NCBI RefSeq assembly: GCF_948472415.1
Contig: NZ_OX419519.1
Location: 1,736,001-1,800,000 of the forward strand
DNA length: 64,000 nt
From: Kitasatospora fiedleri
GTDB taxonomy: Bacteria > Actinomycetota > Actinomycetes > Streptomycetales > Streptomycetaceae
Direction of reading: 5' to 3'
Shown piece after piece: positions 40,603 through 49,898 of the stretch. The position numbers and the translations under genes are program-made. The stretch's first letter is position 1. Every line of letters starts with the position of its first letter. The notes below the pieces were generated by a model. It had not been told where the DNA came from. It made no database searches and worked only from the letters and a program-made list of their open reading frames with translations.

Positions 40603-42330
40603 TCATACAGGAGTTGGCAGATGTGACGATTGGGCGGCGGCTTCCCGGGCCTTGCGCATGATCTCCTCGCGGCCGCGCCAGTGCGACCAGAAGGCGCCGG
40701 TGTAGCCGAGCCCGCCCAGGCTGGTGAGGAAGGGGTTGTCGGCGTAGTTGTTGTCGTGCTCGCTCATCCCCTCGACGGTGGGCAGCATCACCCGGTGGTG
40801 GTCGGCCGGGTCGATCAGCGCCCACAGGTCGGTGACCGCGCCGTGCCAGCGCTCGGCCGGGTCGGCGGCCCGGGCCGGGTCGGGCAGCAGGTCGGGCGAG
40901 AAGTAGCAGACCAGCCGGAAGTTGCCGTGCTCGTCGAACATGAACTGCCGCTCGTACTCGGCCGGGGAGGCGCACATCCGCAGCGGCTTGAGCACGATCG
41001 GGCCGTCGGCGGTGTTGGACTGGAGGCCGGGGACGGTGCGCACGCCCGCGCACCGCTCGGCGATGTCGATGCCCATCGGGGTGTACGGGAACAGCCGCAG
41101 GCCGAGCGAGAAGCCGGTGACGGTGGCGTCCAGCGCCATGAAGGCGTCCACGCAGGCGCGGACCGTCTCGGGGGTCTCCCCCGGCATGCCGAACAGCGCC
41201 TCGACCATGGTGAGGATGCCGCGCTCGTGGCACAGCCGCACCAGCCGCTCGGTGTCGGCGAAGGTGTAGTAGGTGCCGCCCTTCTCGGTGACCTTCCAGC
41301 CGCTGAGCACCTCGGGGCGGATGTGGTCGCTGCCCACGTTGACGCCCCGGCAGCCGGCCGCGGCCAGCAGGTCGGCGAACTCCTCGTCGAACGGGCTGGG
41401 CTGGCAGTAGACCCAGAGCCGCAGCTGGTTGAGCGGGTTGTCCGGGTCGGCGTGCCGGCGCCGGACGACCTCCCGCAGCAGGTTCTTGGCGTGCGCGATG
41501 GACAGGTTGAACTCGCTGTCGGTGGTGTGCTGGTCCAGGATGCCCTGGGCCGCCAGCGACTCCATCTCGTCGACCACCGAGGCGATTTCGCGCTGCCCGT
41601 AGCGGGTGCCCTTGGCATCGGGCTCGACGCAGTGCGAGCAGCGGTAGGCGCAGCCGTTCTTGGTCAGGATCGAGCCCAGGCCGCCGCGCCGGTAGTACTC
41701 CAGGTTGTCGACCCGGCGCGGCACGCCGGAGCGCCGCCGGTACACCGAGAGCCGGTCGACCTGCCAGACCCGGGGCTCGAACTGCCCGGTGGCCTCGGCG
41801 GGCTGGGGCTTGCCGTGGCGGACGGTGAGGACGGCGGGCGGCACCCGGACGGCGCCGCGCGCGGTGTTGCGGATCAGGCCGGGGATGCCGGCGGTGTCGC
41901 GACCCTCGGCGACCGCGGCGGCCAGCTCGCAGAGGATCTTCTCGCCGGGGCCCTTCACGCCGTAGTCGATGCCGAAGTACTCGACCAGCGCGAACGGCAT
42001 GGTGGAGAAGCCGATCCCGCCGCCGACCACGGGCGCGTCGGTGTGCCGGCGGATCTCGGTGATGATCTCCCGGTGCTCGCCGACGAACGGGCGCTGCTCG
42101 AAGGCGTACACGGTGTCGGTGTTGCGGACGGTCACCCCGACCAGCATCGGGGAGCGCTCGGCGAAGTACTCGTGCAGGCAGGCTTTCCAGTCGTCGCGGC
42201 GGAAGGTCAGGTCGAGCACCTCTACCTCGAAGCCGTCGTCCTCCAGCGCGGTGGTGAGCACGTCGAGGGCGTACGGCGCGATCGGCGGATGCACCTTGTT
42301 CGGGTTGACCAGCAGGACGAGTCTGCTCAT
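40603..42330 (-). CDS. B12-type radical SAM enzyme
   Basis: A 575-residue protein. The N-terminal 150 residues form a Rossmann-like cobalamin-binding-type domain (VLLVNPNKVHPPIAPYAL; PVVGGGIGFSTMP; YGVKGPGEK). The radical SAM barrel has the cluster motif CAYRCSHC (about 227-234), and a distinct C-terminal part of about 170 residues follows. No clear DxHxxG motif is visible, as in many radical SAM B12 proteins. Such enzymes methylate unreactive carbons or rearrange or cyclise substrates. It is the last gene of the N-N operon (GGGAGGG precedes the ATG). A methylation or ring-forming step on a hydrazine-containing intermediate is an inference from the operon. Confidence 0.88.
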   Translation of the reverse strand: MSRLVLLVNPNKVHPPIAPYALDVLTTALEDDGFEVEVLDLTFRRDDWKACLHEYFAERSPMLVGVTVRNTDTVYAFEQRPFVGEHREIITEIRRHTDAPVVGGGIGFSTMPFALVEYFGIDYGVKGPGEKILCELAAAVAEGRDTAGIPGLIRNTARGAVRVPPAVLTVRHGKPQPAEATGQFEPRVWQVDRLSVYRRRSGVPRRVDNLEYYRRGGLGSILTKNGCAYRCSHCVEPDAKGTRYGQREIASVVDEMESLAAQGILDQHTTDSEFNLSIAHAKNLLREVVRRRHADPDNPLNQLRLWVYCQPSPFDEEFADLLAAAGCRGVNVGSDHIRPEVLSGWKVTEKGGTYYTFADTERLVRLCHERGILTMVEALFGMPGETPETVRACVDAFMALDATVTGFSLGLRLFPYTPMGIDIAERCAGVRTVPGLQSNTADGPIVLKPLRMCASPAEYERQFMFDEHGNFRLVCYFSPDLLPDPARAADPAERWHGAVTDLWALIDPADHHRVMLPTVEGMSEHDNNYADNPFLTSLGGLGYTGAFWSHWRGREEIMRKAREAAAQSSHLPTPV

Positions 42331-42360
42331 CGGGGTTCCCTCCCTTGGGGGTTGGCGGCG

Positions 42361-42460
42361 GGGGGCTCAACTGCGGCTGCGGCGCGGGCTGGTCCGCGAC
42401 GGGGCTGGTCCGCAGCGGGGGCTCAACTGCGGCGCGGGCTGGTCCGCGGCGCGGGCTCGG
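42361..42460. repeat. Imperfect direct repeats upstream of radical SAM gene
   Basis: GGGGCTCAACTGCGG occurs at 42362-42376 and 42417-42431, and GGCGCGGGCTGGTCCGCG at 42381-42398 and 42431-42448, with partial third copies. They fill the 143-bp gap between the radical SAM start and the acyl-CoA dehydrogenase stop. No terminator or promoter is clear; slippage repeats are likely. Confidence 0.55.
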
Positions 42461-42473
42461 CTGCGGCGGGGGC

Positions 42474-43643
42474 TCAGACCAGGCCGAGGCTGATGCCGAA
42501 CTCCGGCTCGGAGCCCAGCAGGTAGGCCCCGGCGGACTGCAGGATGCGGTCCTGGGCGACCAGGTGCTGGACGAGCACGGTGGTGTCGCGCAGCCAGCGG
42601 TCCATCGGCGAGGAGCGGTTGATCGACCAGGTCTGCAGCAGGTCGTAGAGCCGGGCGACCACGTCGCGGGAGCTGCGGAAGGCGTGCAGCCAGGACAGCG
42701 GGGAGGCGGCCCGTTCGGTCGGGGTGAGGTCGTCCAGGGTGCCGCCGGCCGCCAGCACCGCCCACTGCCGGCGCATCGCGCCGTACACGCCCTCCCGGGT
42801 GGCGTTGAACTCGGCCTCCAGCCGGGCGAGTTCGGTCTGCACCCGCCAGCTGTCGGCCCAGCTGCGGCCGGCCATCCGGTCGTAGCGGGTGGTGGCGACC
42901 TCGCGGGCGTGGTCGAGGGCGGCGCGGGCCACCCCGAGCGGGACGCCGCACATCGCCCGGGTGAAGGAGTCCGGCTGGGCGAGCGGGCCGGGGCGGCCCT
43001 GCGGGCTGGCGAAGGTGTAGGTGTGCTCCTCGGGGACGAACACGTCGTCCATCGTGTAGTCGCAGCTGCCGCTGCCGCACAGGCCGGTGGTGTCCCAGTT
43101 GTCGACCACCTCGACCGCGGAGCGGGGCACCAGGAACTGCCGGGAGTCGTGCCGGTGCTTGCTGCCGGGCTCGGCCCAGGGCTCGCCGTCCTGGTAGAGG
43201 AAGGCGCCGGAGGTCACCCAGTCGGCGTGCTTGACGCCGGAGCCGAACGACCAGCGCCCGCTGAGCCGGAAGCCGCCGGGGACCCGCTCGGCCCGGCCGG
43301 CGGGCTGGAGCAGTCCGGCCACCACCAGGTCCAGGCGCGGGAAGACCTCCTTGGCGACGGTCTGGTCCAGGAAGTTGGCGTAGATGCCGGTGTTGGCGCC
43401 GATCACCGCGCACCAGGCGGCCGAGGCGTCGCCGTACGCGAGCGCCTCCACCACCTCGGTCTGCTCCATCGAGGTGAGCCCGGGGCCGCCCCACTCGGGG
43501 CCGTAGCACATGCCGAACACGCCGGTGGAGCGCAGCAGTTCGACCACCTCGGCGGGCAGGGTGCGGTGGGCCTCGATCTCCGGGGCCCGCTCCCGCAGCA
43601 CCGGCGCCAGCTCCTTCGCCCGGCGCAGGATCTCCGATGTCAT
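42474..43643 (-). CDS. Acyl-CoA dehydrogenase-fold flavoprotein (copy 1)
   Basis: A 389-residue flavoprotein of the acyl-CoA dehydrogenase/group D monooxygenase superfamily. The N-terminal helices (LPAEVVELLRSTGVF, WGGPGLTS), the middle beta domain (RLSGRWSFGSG, TTGLCGSGSCDYTMDDVFVP) and the C-terminal helical bundle are complete. Some members dehydrogenate C-C or C-N bonds; others hydroxylate with FMNH2. It is about 80% identical to its neighbour at 43684-44877, so one arose by tandem duplication. GAAGGAG precedes the ATG. In this operon a plausible job is oxidation of the hydrazine or of the carbon next to it (hydrazone or azo formation), but nothing in the sequence proves that. Confidence 0.85.
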   Translation of the reverse strand: MTSEILRRAKELAPVLRERAPEIEAHRTLPAEVVELLRSTGVFGMCYGPEWGGPGLTSMEQTEVVEALAYGDASAAWCAVIGANTGIYANFLDQTVAKEVFPRLDLVVAGLLQPAGRAERVPGGFRLSGRWSFGSGVKHADWVTSGAFLYQDGEPWAEPGSKHRHDSRQFLVPRSAVEVVDNWDTTGLCGSGSCDYTMDDVFVPEEHTYTFASPQGRPGPLAQPDSFTRAMCGVPLGVARAALDHAREVATTRYDRMAGRSWADSWRVQTELARLEAEFNATREGVYGAMRRQWAVLAAGGTLDDLTPTERAASPLSWLHAFRSSRDVVARLYDLLQTWSINRSSPMDRWLRDTTVLVQHLVAQDRILQSAGAYLLGSEPEFGISLGLV

Positions 43644-43683
43644 CGCGTCACTTCTCCTTCTCTGTCGGGGGTGGGGCGTCGGG

Positions 43684-44877
43684 TCAGGTGGAGAGGCCGA
43701 GGCTGATCCGGAACAGCGGCGGCCGGCCGAGCAGGTAGGCGCCGACCGACTCCAGCACCGCGTCCTGGGCGGTGAGGTTCTGGCACATCACGGCGGTGTC
43801 GCGCAGCCAGCGGTCCATCGGCGAGGAGCGGTTGATCGACCAGGTCTGCAGCAGGTCGTAGAGCCGGACCACGACGGCCCGGGAGGTGCGGAAGGCGTGC
43901 AGCCAGGCGAGCGGGGAGGCGGCCCGCTCGGTCGGGGTGAGGTCGTCCAGGGTGCCGCCGGCCGCCAGCACCTCCCACTGCCGCCGGGCCGCCCCGTACA
44001 CGCCCTCCCGGGCGGCGTGGAACTCGGCCTCGCAGCGCGCGAGTTCGGTCTGCACCCGCCAGCTGTCGGCCCAGCTCCGGCCGGCCATCCGGTCGTAACG
44101 GGCGGTGGCGACCTCGCGGGCGTGGTCGAGCGCGGCGCGGGCCACCCCGAGCGGGACGCCGCACAGGGCGCGCATGAAGGAGTCGGGCTGGGCGAGCGGG
44201 CCCGGGGTGCCGCGGACCTCCCAGAAGGTGAAGGTGTGTTCCTCGGGGACGAACACCCCGTCCATCGTGTAGTCGCAACTTCCGGTGCCGCGCAGGCCGG
44301 TGGTGTCCCAGTTCTCGACCACCTCGACGGCGGAGCGGGGCACCAGGAACTGCCGGGAGTCGTGCGCGTGCGGGCTGCCGGGCTCGGCCCAGGGCTCGCC
44401 GTCCTGGAACAGGAAGGCGCCGGAGGTCACCCAGTCGCTGTGCTTGATCCCGGAGCCGAACGACCAGCGCCCGCTGAGCCGGAAGCCGCCGGGGACCCGC
44501 TCGGCCCGGCCGGCCGGGGCGAGCACGCCCGCGGTGATCAGGTCCAGGTCGGGGTAGACGTCCTTGACCACGGACTGGTGCAGGAAGTTGGCCAGCAGGC
44601 CGCTGTTGGCGCCGATCACCGCGCACCAGGCGGCCGAGGCGTCGCCGTACGCGAGCGCCTCCACCACCTCCAGCTGCTCGATCGAGGTGAGTTCCGGGCC
44701 GCCCCAGGCGCGGGCGAAGCACATCCGGAACACCCCGGTGGTGCGCAGCAGTTCGACCACTTCGGCGGGCAGGGTGCGGTTGGCCTCGATCTCCGGGGCC
44801 TTCTCCCGCAGCACCGGCGCCAGCTCCTTGGCCCGGCGCAGGATCTCGGCGGCGTCCAGGGCCGCGGCGGCGCTCAC
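43684..44877 (-). CDS. Acyl-CoA dehydrogenase-fold flavoprotein (copy 2)
   Basis: A 397-residue paralogue of the preceding gene with the same layout (SGRWSFGSGIKH, TTGLRGTGSCDYTMDGVFVP). The two differ mainly at the N-terminus, around residues 45-60 and at the C-terminal end, where copy 1 reads EPEFGISLGLV and copy 2 RPPLFRISLGLST. Both keep the core residues, so neither looks dead; they could form a heteromer or act in consecutive oxidations. The GTG start overlaps the stop of the ATP-grasp gene (GTGA), showing translational coupling. Confidence 0.85.
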   Translation of the reverse strand: MSAAAALDAAEILRRAKELAPVLREKAPEIEANRTLPAEVVELLRTTGVFRMCFARAWGGPELTSIEQLEVVEALAYGDASAAWCAVIGANSGLLANFLHQSVVKDVYPDLDLITAGVLAPAGRAERVPGGFRLSGRWSFGSGIKHSDWVTSGAFLFQDGEPWAEPGSPHAHDSRQFLVPRSAVEVVENWDTTGLRGTGSCDYTMDGVFVPEEHTFTFWEVRGTPGPLAQPDSFMRALCGVPLGVARAALDHAREVATARYDRMAGRSWADSWRVQTELARCEAEFHAAREGVYGAARRQWEVLAAGGTLDDLTPTERAASPLAWLHAFRTSRAVVVRLYDLLQTWSINRSSPMDRWLRDTAVMCQNLTAQDAVLESVGAYLLGRPPLFRISLGLST

Positions 44878-46190
44878 CGGTCCACGTCCAGCAGCCCGGC
44901 GGGCATCGCGAACGGGGCCCGCGGGTCGGCCGGACCGACCTCGGAGACCCGGGTCTCGACCAGCTCGGCGGCGGCGGCCAGGCGCTGCTCGCAGGCGGCG
45001 AGGCTGTCGGCCTCGCAGACCACGAAGGAATGCCGGGCCAGGTAGCCGCCGGGGGGCAGCCGCAGCACGGTGCCGGTCGGGGCCATCGGCGCGGCGTGCA
45101 GCAGGCCGGGCGCGTCGCCGGGCTTCGGGAGGGTCAACTCCTCCAGCCGGCAGTCCTGTTCGGGGCAGCCGAAGCGGATGCCGGCCACCGCGGCACGGCT
45201 CGGGGCGGTCCGCGGGCGGCGGCCGACCGCGACGTCGAACAGCACCTCGCCGGGCTCGATGCCGGTGGCGATCCGGCCCAGCAGCGGGATCAGGTCGCCG
45301 CCGAGCCGGCCGTTGACCTCGATGATCAGCGGTCCGCGCGGGGTGAGCCGCAGCTCGGTGTGGGTGATGCCGTCCTCGACGCCGAGCGCCCGGTGCGCGT
45401 CGGCCAGCACGGCCAGCAGCGCGGGGTCGGCGAGCAGCGGGTCGGCGGCGTCGACGATGTGGCCGACCTCCTCGAAGTACGGCTCGTCGCTGCTGTACTT
45501 GCGGGCCAGGAACAGCGGCAGGTACTCGCCCCGGTGGACGGCGCCGTCCACGCTGATCTCCGGCCCGCCCGCGTACTCCTCGACGATCACGCTGGCCCGG
45601 TACGGCCCGGGGTCGACCCGGCTGGCGGACAGCGCGGTGTCGAACGCCGCGTCGAGCTCACCCTCGTCGGCGGCGAAGACCACACCGATGCTGGCGCCCA
45701 TGGCGCGCGGCTTGAGCACCACCGGGTAGCCGATCCGGGCGGCGGCGGCGCGAGCCTCCGCCAGGTCGGTGGTGAGCGCGAAGCCGGGCTGGCGCAGTCC
45801 GGCGGCGGTGAGCACGGTGCGGGTGCGGTCCTTGTCGCGCACGCCGCGCACGCCGCGCTCGGACAGGCCGGGGACGCCGAGTTCGGCGGCCAGCAGGCCG
45901 GCGTCCAGCACCAGCGGCTCGTCCCAGCAGAGCAGGCCGACGATGTTCCGGCGGGCGGCGATCTCCCGGACGGTGGCGTTCATGGTGGCGGTGTCGAAGA
46001 CGTCCGCGACCACGATCTCGTCGAAGTACTCGCGCTGCCAGGTCGGCCGCAGGTTGTTGACCAGCAGCAGTTCCAGCCCGGCGGCGCGGGCCCGGCGGCT
46101 CATCGGGCCGACCAGGTACTCGCGGTACTCCTTCAGCCCGCTGCCGATCACCAGCAGCGTGCCGGGTGTTGCTTCCTGACGTTCCGTCAT
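44874..46190 (-). CDS. ATP-grasp ligase (second)
   Basis: A 438-residue ATP-grasp carboxylate-amine ligase. The central ATP lysines are in VVLKPRAMGASIGV (about 158-171), the lid and metal ligands in VIVEEYAGGPEISVDG and TELRLTPRGPLIIEVNGRLGGD. The enzyme activates a carboxylate as acyl phosphate and couples it to an amine, typically making a peptide-like bond. It follows a second, different ATP-grasp gene (46187) with ATGA overlap. Two ligases after a hydrazine-forming set suggest successive coupling of amino acids to hydrazinoacetate or its amine. Confidence 0.88.
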   Translation of the reverse strand: MTERQEATPGTLLVIGSGLKEYREYLVGPMSRRARAAGLELLLVNNLRPTWQREYFDEIVVADVFDTATMNATVREIAARRNIVGLLCWDEPLVLDAGLLAAELGVPGLSERGVRGVRDKDRTRTVLTAAGLRQPGFALTTDLAEARAAAARIGYPVVLKPRAMGASIGVVFAADEGELDAAFDTALSASRVDPGPYRASVIVEEYAGGPEISVDGAVHRGEYLPLFLARKYSSDEPYFEEVGHIVDAADPLLADPALLAVLADAHRALGVEDGITHTELRLTPRGPLIIEVNGRLGGDLIPLLGRIATGIEPGEVLFDVAVGRRPRTAPSRAAVAGIRFGCPEQDCRLEELTLPKPGDAPGLLHAAPMAPTGTVLRLPPGGYLARHSFVVCEADSLAACEQRLAAAAELVETRVSEVGPADPRAPFAMPAGLLDVDR

Positions 46191-47470
46191 GATTCCTCCG
46201 CTGCGCGGGAGTCGAGGTCGAACCGGACCAGTGCGGCGGCCTCGTCGGCCAGCCGGCGGGCCTCGGCGGGGGTGTCGGCGAGGGCGGTGACGATGCCGAC
46301 CCGGTCCCAGGAGCTGCGCAGTCCGGCGGCCCGGTGGCCGGGGGCGATGCCGACCACGGCCAGTTGCACGCCCTCGGCGGCGGCGGCCGCGTCCAGGCCG
46401 TGCACGGCGGTGACGGTGCCGGGCCGGTCGGGGGCCAGGAAGGCGGCGGCGGTGGCCCGTTCGGCCTTGGCGGGCAGCGGGCCGGGGTCGTCGCCGCGCA
46501 TCAGCGCGTAGTAGGCGCGGGTGAGGTCGACCGGGTAGGCGGCCTCGATCAGGTCGGTGATCGAGTCGCCGGGCAGCCGTCCGGCGCACTCGACCAGCAC
46601 CGGGACGCCGTCGGCGAGGATCCACTCGCAGTGCAGCACGCCGGTGCCGAAGCCGACGGCGGCGGCCAGCCGTTCGGTCTCGGCGGCCAGCAGTTCGCAG
46701 GTGTCCGGCGGCAGTTCGGCCGGGACGGTGTGCCCGGCCTCGATCGGGTACCGGCCGGGGTAGAGCAGCTTGCCGGTGGTGTTGGCGAACACCGGGCGCC
46801 CGCCGGAGACCAGCATCTCGACGCTGAACTCCGGCCCCTCGACGTACTCCTCGGCCAGCATGGCGGCCGCGATCGGCCGGTCCGGGACGAACACGCCCTC
46901 GTCCTGGGCCTGCCCGAACGCCCAGGCCGCCTCGACCTCCTCCGGCCCGCGCACCACCAGGGTGCCGACCGAGGCCTGCCGGTTGGCGGGCTTGAGCACC
47001 GCCGGGCCGGGGTGCCGGGCCAGGAAGCCGGCCAGCCCGGCGGCGTCGGCGACCGGCTCGCTGGCCGGGTTGGCGATCCCGGCGGCAGCCGCGACCACCC
47101 GCAACTGGTGCTTGTCGCGCAGCAGTTGGGCCGCGCCCAGACCGGCCCCGGGCAGCCCGTAGCGCTCGGCGAGCCGGGCCGCGAACGGCACCGCGTACTC
47201 GACGGCGGGGATCACCGCGACCGGGTCGAGCCCGGGGTGGGCGGCGAAGAAGGCGTCCGCCCGGCCCGGCAGGTGGTACTCCCACTCGATCAGCCCGCGG
47301 GCGTAGTCGATGCCTTCGACGGCTTCGGCGAGGTGCCGCTTGCGGGCGACGTCCGGCTCCTCGACGTAGACCACCGAGCCGGTCTCCTGGAAGGCGGCCA
47401 CGGCGGGTACCGCGAAGGCCACGTAGCCGACGATCAGCACCGGGCCGGCGGGGGTGGGGCGGGCGTTCAT
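46187..47470 (-). CDS. ATP-grasp ligase (first)
   Basis: A 427-residue ATP-grasp ligase, only distantly similar to its neighbour. Key segments are AVLKPANRQASVGT (ATP lysine, about 153-166), MLAEEYVEGPEFSVEM and LHCEWILADGVPVLVECAGRLPGD with the metal-binding Glu and the final Asp. The ATG 47470 was chosen because the family N-terminus (VLIVGYVAFAVP) begins there and it overlaps the MFS stop. Substrates are not predictable; an amino acid or dipeptide and a hydrazine are the natural guesses from context. Confidence 0.88.
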   Translation of the reverse strand: MNARPTPAGPVLIVGYVAFAVPAVAAFQETGSVVYVEEPDVARKRHLAEAVEGIDYARGLIEWEYHLPGRADAFFAAHPGLDPVAVIPAVEYAVPFAARLAERYGLPGAGLGAAQLLRDKHQLRVVAAAAGIANPASEPVADAAGLAGFLARHPGPAVLKPANRQASVGTLVVRGPEEVEAAWAFGQAQDEGVFVPDRPIAAAMLAEEYVEGPEFSVEMLVSGGRPVFANTTGKLLYPGRYPIEAGHTVPAELPPDTCELLAAETERLAAAVGFGTGVLHCEWILADGVPVLVECAGRLPGDSITDLIEAAYPVDLTRAYYALMRGDDPGPLPAKAERATAAAFLAPDRPGTVTAVHGLDAAAAAEGVQLAVVGIAPGHRAAGLRSSWDRVGIVTALADTPAEARRLADEAAALVRFDLDSRAAEES

Positions 47471-48738
47471 ACGGTCTCCTCCACGGGTTCCGGATCGGTG
47501 TCCCGGCGCTCGGCGTCCGCCGGGCCCGCCCGGTGCTTGATGCCGAGCAGCGCGAGCACCCCGGCCAGACCGTTGACCAGCGCCATCAGCACCCAGAACC
47601 CGGCGTGCAGCCTGGTCCAGGCCCAGACGCCGAACAGCGGTCCGACCGCCGAGGCCAGCCCGGCCGCGGCCTGCATGGTGGCCAGGTAGCGGGCCTTGGC
47701 CGCGGCCGGGAAGGTCGCCGGGTGGGCGAACATGCTGGGCCCGGCGATCATCAGGCCGCTGACCGCGAGCACCGCGCCGAACAGCACGAACGCCCCGGAG
47801 TGCACGGCCAGCCCGTAGGCGGCCAGGCCGAGCGAGTTGACCAGGTGGCCGACGCCGACCGCCAGGTGGGTGGGGATGCGGGTGATGTACGCGGTGATCT
47901 TCAGCTCGCAGGTGATCAGCACCAGCGAGGAGGCGGTCAGCACCGCGCTGTACAGCCAGGTCGGGTAGCCGTCGTGGACGATCTCCAACGGCAGCGAGAT
48001 CGAGGACTGCACGTAGGCGACCGTCCCGAGCACCACCGCGGCCAGGTAGGCCAGGTACGCCCGGTCCCGGAGCATCGCCGCGTACGCCGCCCGGCCGCCG
48101 GAGCGCCGCTCGGCCTTCGCCTGCGGGGCCGGCTCGGGCACCTGGTGCCGGGGCAGCAGCCGGTGGGCGAGCAGCGCGTAGACCAGGGTGGTGGCGCCGT
48201 CCAGCCAGAACAGCAGGTCCCAGTCGAGCAGGATCACGCCCGCGGCGATCAGCGGGGCGAGCGCCGCGCCGGTGTTCAGCGCGATCCGCATCATCGAGAA
48301 CGCCATCACCTGGTAGCGCTCCGGCATCAGGTCGCTGAGCAGCACCGAGGCGGCCGGCCGGTACGCCTGGGCGCACAGCCCGGCGAGCGCGATCGCCACC
48401 AGCAGCGCCGGGACCCGCCCGGGCCGGGCCAGCAGCGGCAGCACCGCGACCAGCGGCGCGGAGCAGGCCATCGCCGCGACGATCGCGGTGCGCGCCCCGA
48501 GCCGGTGGGTGATCTCCCCGCCGAGCACGGTGCCGAACACGGTGCCCAGGCTGTAGGCGGCCAGCGCCAGGCCCGCGGTGCCGTCGGACATCCCCCGGTG
48601 CGTCAGGTACAGCACCAGGAAGGTCTGGACGAACGCGCCGAGCTGGTTGACCAGGACGCCGCCGAGCAGGTAGCGGACGGTGGCCGGGGTGGCCCGGAGC
48701 GTGTCGAGGACCCCGATCGGTGGCCCTTCGTCGGTCAT
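47467..48738 (-). CDS. MFS transporter of the N-N operon
   Basis: A 423-residue major facilitator with about 12 helices. The loop 2-3 region (GGEITHRLGARTAI) and the phenylalanine/proline-rich helix 4-5 region (AQAYRPAASVLLSDLMP) resemble MdtG/drug-resistance exporters. Coupled by ATGA to both neighbours, it is embedded between the N-N forming genes and the ligases and most likely exports the final product, giving self-resistance. Confidence 0.9.
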   Translation of the reverse strand: MTDEGPPIGVLDTLRATPATVRYLLGGVLVNQLGAFVQTFLVLYLTHRGMSDGTAGLALAAYSLGTVFGTVLGGEITHRLGARTAIVAAMACSAPLVAVLPLLARPGRVPALLVAIALAGLCAQAYRPAASVLLSDLMPERYQVMAFSMMRIALNTGAALAPLIAAGVILLDWDLLFWLDGATTLVYALLAHRLLPRHQVPEPAPQAKAERRSGGRAAYAAMLRDRAYLAYLAAVVLGTVAYVQSSISLPLEIVHDGYPTWLYSAVLTASSLVLITCELKITAYITRIPTHLAVGVGHLVNSLGLAAYGLAVHSGAFVLFGAVLAVSGLMIAGPSMFAHPATFPAAAKARYLATMQAAAGLASAVGPLFGVWAWTRLHAGFWVLMALVNGLAGVLALLGIKHRAGPADAERRDTDPEPVEETV

Positions 48739-49898
48739 GCCGCCTCCCTCACTGCCTCGGCGATGCGCTCCGCGACCAGCGGAGCGGTGGAGAACCCGCT
48801 GCCGCCGCAGGCGGCGCGGGTCCACAGGCCCGGGGAGACCCGGGCCAGCAGCGGGCCGCCGGTGGCGGCGTCCGCGGTGTAGTGGCAGACCCGGACGCCC
48901 GCCACGGGGTAGCGCTCCAGGTCGGGCAGGACGCCCTCGGCGGCCAGCCGGTCCAGGTACGGACGCTGGTCCTCGCCGCCGCTGTCGGTGTCCGCGACGG
49001 GGCGGCACACCGTGTCGGAGCTGAGTTTGAGCAGGGTGCCCGCGCCGGGCGGCAGCACCCAGCCGCGGCCCTCGCGGCCGAGGCCGCCCGCGGTGGGGGC
49101 GGCGTCCCAGCGGTCGCCGCCGGCCGGTCGGCCCAGGTAGAGCATGGTCTGCCGGTACAGGGTGACGGGGCTGTCGGCGAGCCGGCGCGTCCACGGGCCG
49201 CCGGCCAGCAGGGCCAGGTCGCCGCGGAGCACCTCGCCGGTGTCCAGCACGATCCGCCCGGAGCCGGTGAACACCGAGCGGACGGTGCTGTGCGGGCGCA
49301 GCGCCACCCCCGGCCGGGCGGTCAGCCAGCGGGCGGCGGCGCGCAGCACCCGGTCGGCGAGCAGCACGCCGCCGGTGCGCTCGCGCACCCCGACGGTGCC
49401 GGGCGGCAGGCCCAGCGGCGGGAGGTCGTCCGGCGCGGGCAGGTCGACCGGGACGCCGGCCTGCTCGGCCGCGGCGAGCAGCTCGTCGAGGCGGTCCGCG
49501 GGGTGGGCGGTGAGGACCCCGACCCGGCGGTACAGCGCGGTGCCGAGCAGGGTCTCCAGGTCCTCCCAGTGGCGGTGCGCGGCGAGCCGGCGGGCGGTGC
49601 CGTCGGGGTCGCCGGGCAGCAGGGTGCGGAGGGCGCGGTGCTGGTCGTGCGAGGTGGCGTCGGGGTTGGGCAGCGGGCCGCGTTCCAGCACGGTGACCCG
49701 GTGCCCGGCCCGGGCGCAGGCGACGGCGGTGAGCAGCCCGGTGACGCCCGCGCCGACCACCAGCACGTGCGCGGCGGCGCTGCCCGTGCTGCCGGTGGTG
49801 CCGCTGTCCGCCCGGACGGCGCTGCCCGTCCCGCCGGTGGTGGCGCTGCCCGTCCCGCCGGTGGTGGCGCTGTCCGCCCGGGCGGGGGCGGTGCTCAC
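48735..49898 (-). CDS. Glycine oxidase/DAAO-like FAD oxidoreductase
   Basis: A 387-residue FAD-dependent amine oxidase of the DAO family. The FAD fold is VVGAGVTGLLTAVACARAGHRVTVLERG after a low-complexity Thr/Gly/Ser tail of about 37 residues built from repeated TTGGTGSA units. The C-terminal FAD contact is ACGGSGFSTAPLVAERIA. In the described hydrazinoacetic-acid route an enzyme of this type oxidises the lysine-glycine hydrazine conjugate, splitting off the lysine carbon chain and leaving hydrazinoacetate. The GTG 49898 start overlaps the MetRS-like stop (GTGA), which strongly supports that role. It would make H2O2. Confidence 0.88.
   Translation of the reverse strand: MSTAPARADSATTGGTGSATTGGTGSAVRADSGTTGSTGSAAAHVLVVGAGVTGLLTAVACARAGHRVTVLERGPLPNPDATSHDQHRALRTLLPGDPDGTARRLAAHRHWEDLETLLGTALYRRVGVLTAHPADRLDELLAAAEQAGVPVDLPAPDDLPPLGLPPGTVGVRERTGGVLLADRVLRAAARWLTARPGVALRPHSTVRSVFTGSGRIVLDTGEVLRGDLALLAGGPWTRRLADSPVTLYRQTMLYLGRPAGGDRWDAAPTAGGLGREGRGWVLPPGAGTLLKLSSDTVCRPVADTDSGGEDQRPYLDRLAAEGVLPDLERYPVAGVRVCHYTADAATGGPLLARVSPGLWTRAACGGSGFSTAPLVAERIAEAVREAA

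Noticed and set aside
40603..42330. Lysine 2,3-aminomutase for a negamycin-type beta-lysine unit
   Set aside because: The protein has a B12-type N-terminal domain and the CxxxCxxC spacing of general radical SAM enzymes, not the KamA layout; no other beta-lysine genes were seen.
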